Shown here in pieces: positions 19,067-27,316 of a stretch of 64,000 nt of DNA; the stretch's first letter is position 1; every line of letters begins with the position of its first letter. The position numbers and the translations under genes are program-made. Location of the stretch: positions 1 through 64,000 of the forward strand of contig JBAXXL010000015.1 of assembly GCA_037127915.1 (NCBI GenBank), read 5' to 3'. The notes under the pieces are model-generated. The model made no database searches. It saw nothing but the letters and a program-made list of their open reading frames with translations, and was not told the DNA's origin. This DNA comes from JBAXXL01 sp037127915 (GTDB taxonomy: Bacteria; Bacteroidota; Ignavibacteria; Kapaibacteriales; UBA2268).

Positions 19067-19639
19067 ATGAGCATAAAAGGTACAAAAACCGAACAAAATC
19101 TATTAAAAGCATTTGCTGGCGAATCGCAAGCAAAAAACCGTTACACATATTTTGCTAAACAAGCTATTAAAGATGGCTACCAACAGATTTCCGAGCTGTT
19201 TATGGAAACAGCAATTCAAGAAGAAATGCACGCTAAAGTATTCTTTAAACATTTGGAAGGCGGAATGGTTGAAATAACCGCTACATATCCTGCAGGAGTT
19301 ATTGGTACTACATTAGACAATTTAAAAGCCGCGGCCGCAGGCGAAAAAGAAGAATGGTCCGATATATATGTAGAATTCGAAAAAATCGCAAAAGAAGAGG
19401 GATTTGACGACGTGGCTACTTCATTCAGAATGGTTGCTCGTGTAGAAGCGGAACACGAAAAACGTTATAACAAGTTAGCCGCAAATATTGAAAATTCTCA
19501 AGTATTTCAAAAAGAAGAAAAAACTAAATGGATGTGCCGTAAATGCGGTTATGTTCACGAAGGTTCAAAAGCTCCGGCAGTATGCCCGGCTTGCAAACAC
19601 CCGCAAGAATATTTTGAAGTTAAAAGTGAAAACTACTAA
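19067..19639 (+). CDS. Rubrerythrin
   Basis: The 190-aa two-domain peroxide-scavenging protein has an N-terminal ferritin-like diiron domain (about 1-145) with the ligand motifs GESQAKNRY, EEMHAKV and RVEAEHEKRY. A C-terminal rubredoxin-like domain (about 158-190) has two Cys pairs (CRKC and CPAC). Rubrerythrin reduces hydrogen peroxide to water using electrons passed through the rubredoxin-type iron site, and is typical of anaerobes or microaerophiles meeting oxygen. The length and both metal sites are intact. The gene is monocistronic: two hairpins follow, the first overlapping its stop codon. Confidence 0.97.
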   Translation: MSIKGTKTEQNLLKAFAGESQAKNRYTYFAKQAIKDGYQQISELFMETAIQEEMHAKVFFKHLEGGMVEITATYPAGVIGTTLDNLKAAAAGEKEEWSDIYVEFEKIAKEEGFDDVATSFRMVARVEAEHEKRYNKLAANIENSQVFQKEEKTKWMCRKCGYVHEGSKAPAVCPACKHPQEYFEVKSENY

Positions 19640-19698
19640 TACACACTTGTATTAGTAGTTGGATTTAAAAAAAGCCCTCGGTATTCGAGGGCTTTTTT
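19631..19698. terminator. Double, bidirectional terminator between converging genes
   Basis: Hairpin one pairs AACTACTAATAC (19631-19642) with GTATTAGTAGTT (19649-19660) and contains the rubrerythrin stop codon. Hairpin two pairs AAAGCCCTCG (19671-19680) with CGAGGGCTTT (19686-19695), flanked by A-run and T-run, so it can work on both strands. Its T-run reaches the stop codon of the converging gene at 19700. Confidence 0.9.
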
Positions 19699-19699
19699 T

Positions 19700-21178
19700 T
19701 TATTGATTCCTATAATTGTAAAGCGAAATATCATATTTCCGATATACCTTTTTTGTTAATATACCTTCTTTTACTAATTTATCCAGAGCATCGATTGCTA
19801 TAACATTATTGTTACTATAAAGGTAAAATGGTTGGTGTCCAATTGTTTTTAGCTTCAATACAAGCTTTTTATTTATCCATTTTTCATTATAAATCACACG
19901 CATAGGTAGTTCACCGTAAATTTGATTAGTTAGATTAAATTCAGTATAATAATGCGATGGCCGGTTTACAGATATGAGATTTGAATTTAGTTCTTTCCAA
20001 AGATACTTCTCTTGCGGTAAATCAAGGTTACTAAAGTTGAGTTCTAATTTCCTTATCGAAATCAAAACTGAAAGCGCAATTATTAATACAAAGCAAATAT
20101 TTATAAAGATTCTCAATTTTTTAAGATTAAAGGGCAATTTTGAGTAATAATCAAATAGATATATAATTGCAAGTAATAAAAAGGCTAGTGATGGTGATAA
20201 TAAGCGCATTCCTAAGGCATCGGTTTTGCTGATTGTATTGAGAACTATAATTCCCAAAAAATGAGTAATAAAAGTAATAAGAAAAACTAAATATATCTTT
20301 TTATTATTATTTTCTAGTTTGAATTTGCCAATCAGTGGCAAAATTAATAAAGTGAATGATATTAGTATTACAAATAATAAAATGAAATTGAGTAACGGAT
20401 TAATAGCCGCTAATTTTGTGATTATATTGCTGAAAACATCAATATCTAATTTTTTGCCGAGGTTATGCGAATTAGTTATGAAATGATATAAAACATAATT
20501 ACGAAAAAACCATAAAACTACGGGTAAAGCACAAAATATTATAGAAATGATTAATTTACGTAACTTCATATTATAAAACAAATAAAACAATAAAACAATG
20601 ATAATATTAAATATACCGATATATTTCATCGAACTCGCAATAAATAATGAACACCAAATATATGTCCAATATTTGTCTGTTTTGGTCTGAACACTTTTAT
20701 ATAATAAAGCCAATGCTAATAATGAAAATGAAATGAAGGGTATTTCTGTAAGAAAGCGAGTCGAAACCGCATTAAAATTCGGTAAAAATGCGAATAATAG
20801 CATTCCGATAATAATAAATGTTTTGGAAAAATTGAAAGTCTTTAGTGTAAAATAGATAATAAAATTATAACCTATAATAATCAGCGATTGCAGGATAACA
20901 GCAGATAGGACAGGTTCTTTAAAAATATACATTATAGGAATTAACAGAAACGATAACCCTGGTGCAAAGTCAGTAAATGGTTCTTTGATTGGCAAATACG
21001 TAGCCGAAGGCCAATTAACCCACTGGAAAAGCTCACCATATTTTAGATAATTTTTGGCAACGGTAATATATGTGGCCGAATCTGGATAAATCACATTTTG
21101 ATTAAACCACAGTATCAAGCTGAAAAGCATGATAAATACAAGGGCTATATATTCCCATTTGATATTAATTGATTTCAT
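19700..21178 (-). CDS. GT39/ArnT-like membrane glycosyltransferase
   Basis: The 492-aa protein has about eleven transmembrane segments. The first periplasmic loop, YPDSATYITVAKNYLKYGE, matches the acidic catalytic loop of the dolichyl-phosphate-mannose mannosyltransferase (GT39/PMT_2, GT-C fold) family. Relatives transfer a sugar from a polyprenyl-phosphate carrier to lipid A, proteins or polysaccharide on the periplasmic side; the acceptor here is unknown. The soluble C-terminal part (about 405-492) is short. It is convergent with rubrerythrin and divergent from the radical SAM gene. A promoter-like TTTC-N20-TATATTTG lies 32-63 bp upstream on the same strand. Confidence 0.8.
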   Translation of the reverse strand: MKSINIKWEYIALVFIMLFSLILWFNQNVIYPDSATYITVAKNYLKYGELFQWVNWPSATYLPIKEPFTDFAPGLSFLLIPIMYIFKEPVLSAVILQSLIIIGYNFIIYFTLKTFNFSKTFIIIGMLLFAFLPNFNAVSTRFLTEIPFISFSLLALALLYKSVQTKTDKYWTYIWCSLFIASSMKYIGIFNIIIVLLFYLFYNMKLRKLIISIIFCALPVVLWFFRNYVLYHFITNSHNLGKKLDIDVFSNIITKLAAINPLLNFILLFVILISFTLLILPLIGKFKLENNNKKIYLVFLITFITHFLGIIVLNTISKTDALGMRLLSPSLAFLLLAIIYLFDYYSKLPFNLKKLRIFINICFVLIIALSVLISIRKLELNFSNLDLPQEKYLWKELNSNLISVNRPSHYYTEFNLTNQIYGELPMRVIYNEKWINKKLVLKLKTIGHQPFYLYSNNNVIAIDALDKLVKEGILTKKVYRKYDISLYNYRNQ

Positions 21179-21209
21179 ATTATTGCAAATATTTTGTTTG
21201 AAGATTATT

Positions 21210-21241
21210 CAAATATAATAATTTTATTTAGAACCTTGAAA
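21210..21241 (-). promoter_or_regulatory. Bacteroidota-type promoter of the GT39-like gene
   Basis: Reading the minus strand, TTTC (21241-21238, one base off TTTG) is followed after 20 bp by TATATTTG (21217-21210). The predicted start lies about 25 bp before the ATG at 21178. Confidence 0.5.
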
Positions 21242-21358
21242 TTTGTTTGAATAGTTTTATGATAAATTGCAAAATAGGGCTACAAATTAAGGACACCATG
21301 TTATTTTTTTTTCGTAATTTCGAATTGTAGTAATGGTTAAGATTATAATAGAGAAAAA

Positions 21359-22810
21359 ATGAATATTCTGTTAATTTACAGTACCGATAATATTGATACC
21401 GCAGGAAAATTTCTAAATCACCCCGGAAGGATGTATTTTGGACATTCATATTTATCAGCTTTTTTAAAAAGTCATGGATATAATGTATCATTGTTGGTTC
21501 TTAGCCGGATGCTCGGGAAAAAAAACTATTCATTGATTGATGAGTATATCGCGGAAAATAAGCCAAATATTATAGGATACACGGCTGTTGCTTCAGAGTA
21601 TGGTTTTATCGCGCAAATGGCAAAGTATTCGAAAAATCAATATCGTGATGTGTATCACATTTTAGGCGGTGTTCACGCGACATTAAACCCCGAAGATGTG
21701 ATTAAAGATGATTTCGATGCGGTTTGTATTGGCGAAGGGGAATTCCCTCTTCTCGAATTGGCTGATTTGTTGAAAGAAGGCAAAGAAATTACAAATATTC
21801 AGAATTTATGGATTAAAAAAGACGGCATAATCGAACGCAACCAAACCCGACCTTATATCGAGGATTTGGATATATTACCATTCCCTGATCGCGAGATTTG
21901 GGACGAATGGATTGATGATACACACGATGCACCATATATGATTTTGCTCGGACGCGGTTGCCCTTTTCAATGCACCTATTGCTCTAACCATGCTTTAAAA
22001 AAGGTTACACAAGGAAAATATGTACGTTTCCGATCTGTTGAAAATATAATAAATGAAATTAAAAACATTATATCAATAAAACCAGCTAAAAGAAAATTTT
22101 ATTTCGAGATTGATACCATTTTGGTTAATCCAACATGGGTTTATGAATTGTGCGATAAACTCGAAGAGTTTAATAAAACTTTAGAAGAACCAATTACATT
22201 CGGAACCAATATTCGAATAATTCCGAATTTTGATATAAAACCCATAATGGATTCATTAAAAAAAGCCGGTTGTACTTTGATAAATATCGGTCTGGAGAGC
22301 GGATCGGAGCGGGTTAGAATCGAAATACTTAAAAGAAAATATTCTAATGAAATGTTCCTAAATACTGTAAGTTATGCAAAAGAAATTGGTCTACAGGTAT
22401 TCGTATATAATATGATTGGTTTACCAACTGAAACTATTGAAGACATTAACGAAACTATTGAAATAAATAGAATCGCTCAGCCGACTATGACACGAACATC
22501 AATCTTTTATCCATATAAAGGGACTGATTTATATAATTATTGCGTCGAAAATAATTTATTCAGCACTTCAGAAAAGAATTTTGTGGAAAGAACAGATTCA
22601 GTTTTAAATATGCCGCAAATTAGTAGAAAGCAGATAATTAAAAACTATATTTGGTTTGATTATAACGTGTATAAAGGTATTAGGTCCAGACCTAAATATG
22701 CCTTGCAAGCTATAATCAAAAGCATGATTGGTAAACCATATTTCATATATTTGAATAGGATATTATCCTCCAAAAAAATCAGGGGTTTTATTAGAAGATT
22801 TTTATCTTAA
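21359..22810 (+). CDS. B12-binding-domain radical SAM protein
   Basis: The 483-aa protein has an N-terminal cobalamin-binding-type Rossmann region (about 1-140, with ILGGVHATLNPEDV and CIGEGEFPLLEL). A radical SAM core (about 190-390) has the [4Fe-4S] motif GRGCPFQCTYC, giving C-x3-C-x2-C, and NIGLESGSERV downstream. It belongs to the large BchE/HpnJ-like class B family, whose members methylate or rearrange unactivated carbons in cofactors, lipids and natural products. No DxHxxG cobalamin-ligand motif is visible in the N-terminal domain, as in many class B members. It is not adjacent to an obvious pathway; the next gene is a glycosidase 65 bp downstream on the same strand. Confidence 0.88.
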   Translation: MNILLIYSTDNIDTAGKFLNHPGRMYFGHSYLSAFLKSHGYNVSLLVLSRMLGKKNYSLIDEYIAENKPNIIGYTAVASEYGFIAQMAKYSKNQYRDVYHILGGVHATLNPEDVIKDDFDAVCIGEGEFPLLELADLLKEGKEITNIQNLWIKKDGIIERNQTRPYIEDLDILPFPDREIWDEWIDDTHDAPYMILLGRGCPFQCTYCSNHALKKVTQGKYVRFRSVENIINEIKNIISIKPAKRKFYFEIDTILVNPTWVYELCDKLEEFNKTLEEPITFGTNIRIIPNFDIKPIMDSLKKAGCTLINIGLESGSERVRIEILKRKYSNEMFLNTVSYAKEIGLQVFVYNMIGLPTETIEDINETIEINRIAQPTMTRTSIFYPYKGTDLYNYCVENNLFSTSEKNFVERTDSVLNMPQISRKQIIKNYIWFDYNVYKGIRSRPKYALQAIIKSMIGKPYFIYLNRILSSKKIRGFIRRFLS

Positions 22811-22874
22811 TGAAAAATGGAAGGAATGATGAAATTTTACTTTAGAAAACAGATTTTAAAAAATAGGAGAAACA

Positions 22875-25142
22875 ATGAAGAAAGTAATTTTGCTTATTGT
22901 GCTGATTTTCGCTCAGCTGTTTTTATTAAAAAGCCAAGAAAAAGCAGAAATTAATTTTGACTTTTCAAATATTGCAAAAGACATTAATCCCAACCGTTAT
23001 ACAGGAGTATTTTTCGAATTTCTGAATAATAATGTTAATAATAAACTTGGTGTATGCGCTCAAGAAATCATGGATCGTGGTATGGATATCAATCCATTTA
23101 CGAAAGGTTATACACAATATTGGTTTGGTTATTACACTTGCGACACAAATCTATGTAAAATTGAGTACCCTTGGCAAGCCGGGTATAATTTCAATGCCAA
23201 TTTCCACAACCTTATGAGAAAAAATACAAAAGATGGTTTTGCCGGATTTAGCCAAGTAATAATGATAGACAACGATAGTGACTACGAATTTTATTGCTAT
23301 TTAAAAGGCGATATTGGACAAGGTAAGGTATTTGTTTCTTTGATTGATACGGCGACCAAGGAGGTGCTTTACAGAGGAGAATTGGGTCCGATCAATGCTG
23401 TATGGACAAAATACGCAGTTGATATTCCGAAGATTGAAAGCACAAACTATGTAAAACTGACTATTGCTATCGCCGATTCCGGATTTTTCGAGGTTGACGA
23501 AACTTCGTTTAAATCAAAAACAAGCCAATATAATTTACGTAAATCATTTATAGATATGATGAAATATGCCAAACCGGGTGTTTTGCGATTTCCGGGTGGT
23601 GCATTCACCGACTATCCCGATACTCGTTTGAAATATTCATTAGAGAATGTTGATCAAAGACCATCGCCGCATTTTTCGTATAATGGTATTTCACAGCGTA
23701 TGGATTTCGGTTTTACGGAATATTTAGAATTCTGTAGAGATATGAAAATTGAGCCCTATATTGTTTTAAATTATAGAAACGGTACCCCTGAAGAAGCATT
23801 TGACTTCGTTTCTTATTGTAACGATCCACCAGACAAAGGATTGGGTAAAATTAGAGCCCAGAAAGGGAATCTTGAACCCTTTAATGTAAAATACTGGGAA
23901 GTTGGAAATGAAATTTGGGACGATGATAAAGGATTGGCAAAGAAGTTTTTGGTTTATTATAAGGGAATGAAAAAAATTGACCCTACGGTAGAGATTATGG
24001 TCCCGGGAAATCATTGGCTACTTGAATCGAATATTAAAGATCTTTTTACAACGATTAAAGATTCATGCGATATCTATAGTTGGCATCCCGCGTGTAATGG
24101 TTATTTTGATGCCGGTACTCCACCTGAACAATATATTTATGAGGTTATGGCATCTTGGGGATATGGAATGCACTGGGATTTTATGGGCATTAACAAATTG
24201 CTTTTTGAAAATTCCGGATCGACGCATACAAAAAATGCACCTACCGAATGGTGGACTTCGTATGAAAGCTGGCCAAATTGGCTGGATGACGGACTTACTG
24301 AAAATTCAAATCTTGTTACTTCATTGGCTAGTATTCAGATGGTTCATGAATGTGTAAAGTATTGGGAAACCACATCGTTGGGGTGCAGGACACTGTTTTT
24401 AGGTTACTTCCGGAATCGTATGAACTCTCTCGGTCAACGTGTTGCTTATGGTTGCGGCTCTATGTATAGCGTCTCCATGTTTTCTTCTCACCATGGTAAT
24501 GATTTTGTACCTACGTCGGTTATATCAAATTGTTATAATATGATGGATATTGAGGGTTATTGGCCAAAATATAGAGATGTTCCTTATATAGATGCGGTTA
24601 CAACACTAAGCGAGGATACTATATTCGTTTCAATCGTCAATAGGCATCGTACTTCGAAAATTCGTACTACATTTAATATGAAAGGTTGGCAAAATACTAA
24701 AGAAGCTGTGGTTTATGAGTTATCATCCGACAGCTATAAAGATGCAAATTCAGCCGATGAACCGCTGAAATTGTTTCCTAAAAGTAAAAAAGTACTCCTT
24801 CCGAACGGATCCTACGATTTAGAACCGCATTCTTATACTATTATTGCTATTCCGAGAAGCGATTTTAATGTAAGTGTTAAATATAATGCAAAACCTGATT
24901 TTGAATTGTCATTATTCCCAAATCCCGCGAGCAATTATATTATAATTGATACCTATGGTAAAATCATGGATAAAATCGAGATATTCAATACTCAAGGGAT
25001 CTTAATAAGATCATTGAAAACTGATGAATTAGCGGCTGGTTACATAGAATTGGATTTATCCGGTTTCGCCGCGGGTGTTTATATGATACAAGCCGAGCTG
25101 AATGGTCAAACGATAAGTGATAAATTTACCGTAAGAAAGTAA
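22875..25142 (+). CDS. Secreted GH51-like glycosidase with T9SS tail
   Basis: The 755-aa product has a signal peptide (1-20), and a carbohydrate-binding-like beta-sandwich at about 90-215. A (beta/alpha)8 domain resembling alpha-L-arabinofuranosidases of family GH51 (clan GH-A) follows, with LRFPGGAFTDY, YWEVGNEIWDDD (candidate acid/base Glu346) and PTEWWTSY (candidate nucleophile Glu458). A C-terminal beta domain and a T9SS sorting domain (about 675-755: LFPNPASNYIII, FNTQGILIRS, FAAGVYMIQ) complete it. Removal of arabinose or related side chains from plant-type polysaccharides is the family expectation; the exact specificity is inference. The start codon follows AGGAGAAACA, a good ribosome site. 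A terminator lies at 25170-25192. Confidence 0.8.
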   Translation: MKKVILLIVLIFAQLFLLKSQEKAEINFDFSNIAKDINPNRYTGVFFEFLNNNVNNKLGVCAQEIMDRGMDINPFTKGYTQYWFGYYTCDTNLCKIEYPWQAGYNFNANFHNLMRKNTKDGFAGFSQVIMIDNDSDYEFYCYLKGDIGQGKVFVSLIDTATKEVLYRGELGPINAVWTKYAVDIPKIESTNYVKLTIAIADSGFFEVDETSFKSKTSQYNLRKSFIDMMKYAKPGVLRFPGGAFTDYPDTRLKYSLENVDQRPSPHFSYNGISQRMDFGFTEYLEFCRDMKIEPYIVLNYRNGTPEEAFDFVSYCNDPPDKGLGKIRAQKGNLEPFNVKYWEVGNEIWDDDKGLAKKFLVYYKGMKKIDPTVEIMVPGNHWLLESNIKDLFTTIKDSCDIYSWHPACNGYFDAGTPPEQYIYEVMASWGYGMHWDFMGINKLLFENSGSTHTKNAPTEWWTSYESWPNWLDDGLTENSNLVTSLASIQMVHECVKYWETTSLGCRTLFLGYFRNRMNSLGQRVAYGCGSMYSVSMFSSHHGNDFVPTSVISNCYNMMDIEGYWPKYRDVPYIDAVTTLSEDTIFVSIVNRHRTSKIRTTFNMKGWQNTKEAVVYELSSDSYKDANSADEPLKLFPKSKKVLLPNGSYDLEPHSYTIIAIPRSDFNVSVKYNAKPDFELSLFPNPASNYIIIDTYGKIMDKIEIFNTQGILIRSLKTDELAAGYIELDLSGFAAGVYMIQAELNGQTISDKFTVRK

Positions 25143-25169
25143 AAGAAAGTTTTTTTATTAATAAAATTA

Positions 25170-25196
25170 GGGATAGACCAAAAATCTATCCCATAT
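25170..25196 (+). terminator. Terminator after the glycosidase gene
   Basis: GGGATAGA (25170-25177) pairs with TCTATCCC (25185-25192) across a seven-base A-rich loop, followed by an AT-rich tail. It lies 28 bp past the stop. Confidence 0.7.
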
Positions 25197-25216
25197 TTTA
25201 TTATTCTATGAAATTA

Positions 25217-25389
25217 ATATGGCATCACTACGATATTGAACAGCGTAGCTGTGCTATATTAATAGCAAATGAGATTAGGCTGCAATTTGAGCAACGTAGT
25301 TGCTGAATATTCTTCAATCCTGAAAGGATGGAATTATTATAGAAAATTGAAAACCGACTGGTCTTAAAACCCTGAAAGGGTGAAATAAA
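25217..25389. repeat. 173-bp direct repeat, copy 1
   Basis: The copy is aligned without gaps to 25513-25685 (constant offset 296). It contains small palindromes CAGC-GTA-GCTG and CAAC-GTA-GTTG, then AATCCTGAAAGGATGG and ACCCTGAAAGGGT. No coding potential is apparent. Confidence 0.9.
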
Positions 25390-25512
25390 TGCCAAAATAT
25401 TCAGAATTAGGGTTCAAGGATTAAAAGATGATAAGATTGTGTTGATATTGGTTAAACTATTCATTTAAACATCCTTCAATCCTGAAATCCTTTAATCATA
25501 ATTCTGAAATTT

Positions 25513-25685
25513 ATATGGCATCACTACGATATTGAACAGCGTAGCTGTGCTATATTAATAGTAAATGACATTAGACTGCAATTTGAGCAACGTAGTTGCG
25601 GAATATTCTTCAATCCTGAAAGAATGGAATTATTATAGAAAATGGAAAACCGATTGGTCGCAAAACCCTGAAAGGGTGAAATAAA
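25513..25685. repeat. 173-bp direct repeat, copy 2
   Basis: This is the second copy of the element at 25217-25389, with scattered substitutions but no indels. It ends about 29 bp before the stop of the converging FG-GAP gene. The 123-bp spacer between copies holds ATCCTTTAATC-type sequence also found near 57195-57220. Confidence 0.9.
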
Positions 25686-25713
25686 CACATCTCGATCGGG
25701 AACATATCTAAGT

Positions 25714-27282
25714 CTATCTAATAACTACAAATATACCTGTTTCAATAATATTTCCCGATATAATTTTACAAAGGTAAACACCCTGGGAAAGCCCGCTGAT
25801 ATCCAAATTGTCAGTAAAATCAGAATTGATTAATTTGAATCCAATTAAATTATATACTTCAATAGTGCCGTACTTAAAATTTGATGTTATCCTCAGGTTA
25901 GTCTTAGCAGGATTAGGAGATAATGTAATCGCATTATCAAGTAAATTTTCCTCAACAGCGGATTCATTAATGCCTACAACTGCATTCCTTTTGTGATTTC
26001 TTCTAAACATGAGCCATTCGGGTCCTGTGGTGCTGTTTGTTGATACCATATAGGCTCTGCCGTGGTTTTTTGTTATGTCAGTAGATTCTCCGTGGCCACC
26101 AATGACAAAAAGCTCATAAAAGCCATCCCCGTTGAAATCGGCACAAATTGGAGCGTTGTTTATATCGAATTCTTTACCGTAATCCGCCCTTAAATCCAAA
26201 TTAAAAATCTCCGAGCCGTCCGGTCCATTTAAGGCGATTAATTCACCTGCTGTATGTCCAAAAACAACATCTAATATTTTATCGTTGTTCATATCGGTGA
26301 AAATAACTCCACGGAATGAAGTGGAATATTCCTTCATTTGGTATCTCCATAGTTCTGTTCCGTTCCCACGAAGTACAACCAAATTGAAGTAATCAACATA
26401 AGCAATTTCGTATTTACCATCTCCATTAATATCACCAATGCTAGTAGGTGCACCTATATAAAACTTGTTTTGTAATTGGAAAGTCCATATAACTGTTCCG
26501 TCAATACCGTTTAGGCAATATAAAATACCATCATAAGTTCCGATTATGACTTCTTGTTTGCCGTCGTCATCTATATCGGCAATTGTTGGTCCGTGATACA
26601 TTTTATTATTTGGAATATCGCAATTCCAAAGCAAAGTACCGTCGTTGGCTTTAAATGCGGCAATTCTATTTGGGTTTTCAAAACGCCAAGAAGCAACAAC
26701 GCAATCCAATTGACCGTCTCCATCTAAATCGGCTATTACAGGTTCAGTTTGCACAACCGCATTTGAAACAACATTCTTCGTCCAAATAATTTCTCCGGTT
26801 TCGCCTTTGTAACTTGTTAAATCGCCTGCAAAATTGCCACCTAATATTTCCGGTTTGCCGTCTCCGTCTACATCAGCAATCGACGGTGGAGAATCTGTTC
26901 CAACAGAAGGTATCATCCATTTTATAGTACCATCCAAGCCATTAAAACAATACAATTTCGCATTACTGGAATTGTGCAGGATTACTTCTTTTTTACCGTC
27001 CATATCCACATCATATATTATTGGAGCCGCATCGTTAGCACCATTTGTTTTGTATGACCACAAAATCGATCCATCTTCGGAATTCAAAGCATAAATGCTC
27101 TCGTCCTGAAAATAAGTAGAAAATACTATTTCTAATTTGCCATCTTCGTCAATATCATCGGCACAGGAATTACCAAACGAAACTGATTGTAAATCAAATG
27201 ACCAAAGCACCTCGGGTGAGGAGGCGAATAAGTTTAAATTATATGCTATAAGTACTGCTACTAGTATTACAAAAGTTTTCAT
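25714..27282 (-). CDS. Secreted FG-GAP/PQQ-propeller protein with T9SS tail
   Basis: The 522-aa secreted protein has a signal peptide (1-20, ending NLFAS). Eight FG-GAP/VCBS-like calcium-binding repeats of the form D-x-D-x-D-G-x-x-E/D (e.g. ADVDGDGKPEILGG, ADIDDDGKQEVIIGT) span about residues 40-430. They are interleaved with PQQ-propeller-like elements such as YCLNGIDGTVIWTF, so a beta-propeller is expected. The last ~75 residues are a T9SS sorting domain (LSPNPAKTNLRI, VYNLIGFKLI, LSQGVYLCKI). A surface binding or adhesion role is inferred. It lies 34 bp downstream of the receiver-kinase-receiver gene on the same strand and could be co-transcribed with the sensor cluster. Confidence 0.85.
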   Translation of the reverse strand: MKTFVILVAVLIAYNLNLFASSPEVLWSFDLQSVSFGNSCADDIDEDGKLEIVFSTYFQDESIYALNSEDGSILWSYKTNGANDAAPIIYDVDMDGKKEVILHNSSNAKLYCFNGLDGTIKWMIPSVGTDSPPSIADVDGDGKPEILGGNFAGDLTSYKGETGEIIWTKNVVSNAVVQTEPVIADLDGDGQLDCVVASWRFENPNRIAAFKANDGTLLWNCDIPNNKMYHGPTIADIDDDGKQEVIIGTYDGILYCLNGIDGTVIWTFQLQNKFYIGAPTSIGDINGDGKYEIAYVDYFNLVVLRGNGTELWRYQMKEYSTSFRGVIFTDMNNDKILDVVFGHTAGELIALNGPDGSEIFNLDLRADYGKEFDINNAPICADFNGDGFYELFVIGGHGESTDITKNHGRAYMVSTNSTTGPEWLMFRRNHKRNAVVGINESAVEENLLDNAITLSPNPAKTNLRITSNFKYGTIEVYNLIGFKLINSDFTDNLDISGLSQGVYLCKIISGNIIETGIFVVIR

Positions 27283-27316
27283 TTTTTTCCCAAGATATTT
27301 TGGCTTTCAAGCATTA

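Noticed and set aside
25217..25685. Possible CRISPR array
   Set aside because: There are only two long (173-bp) repeats with one 123-bp spacer, no short regular repeats and no cas genes.
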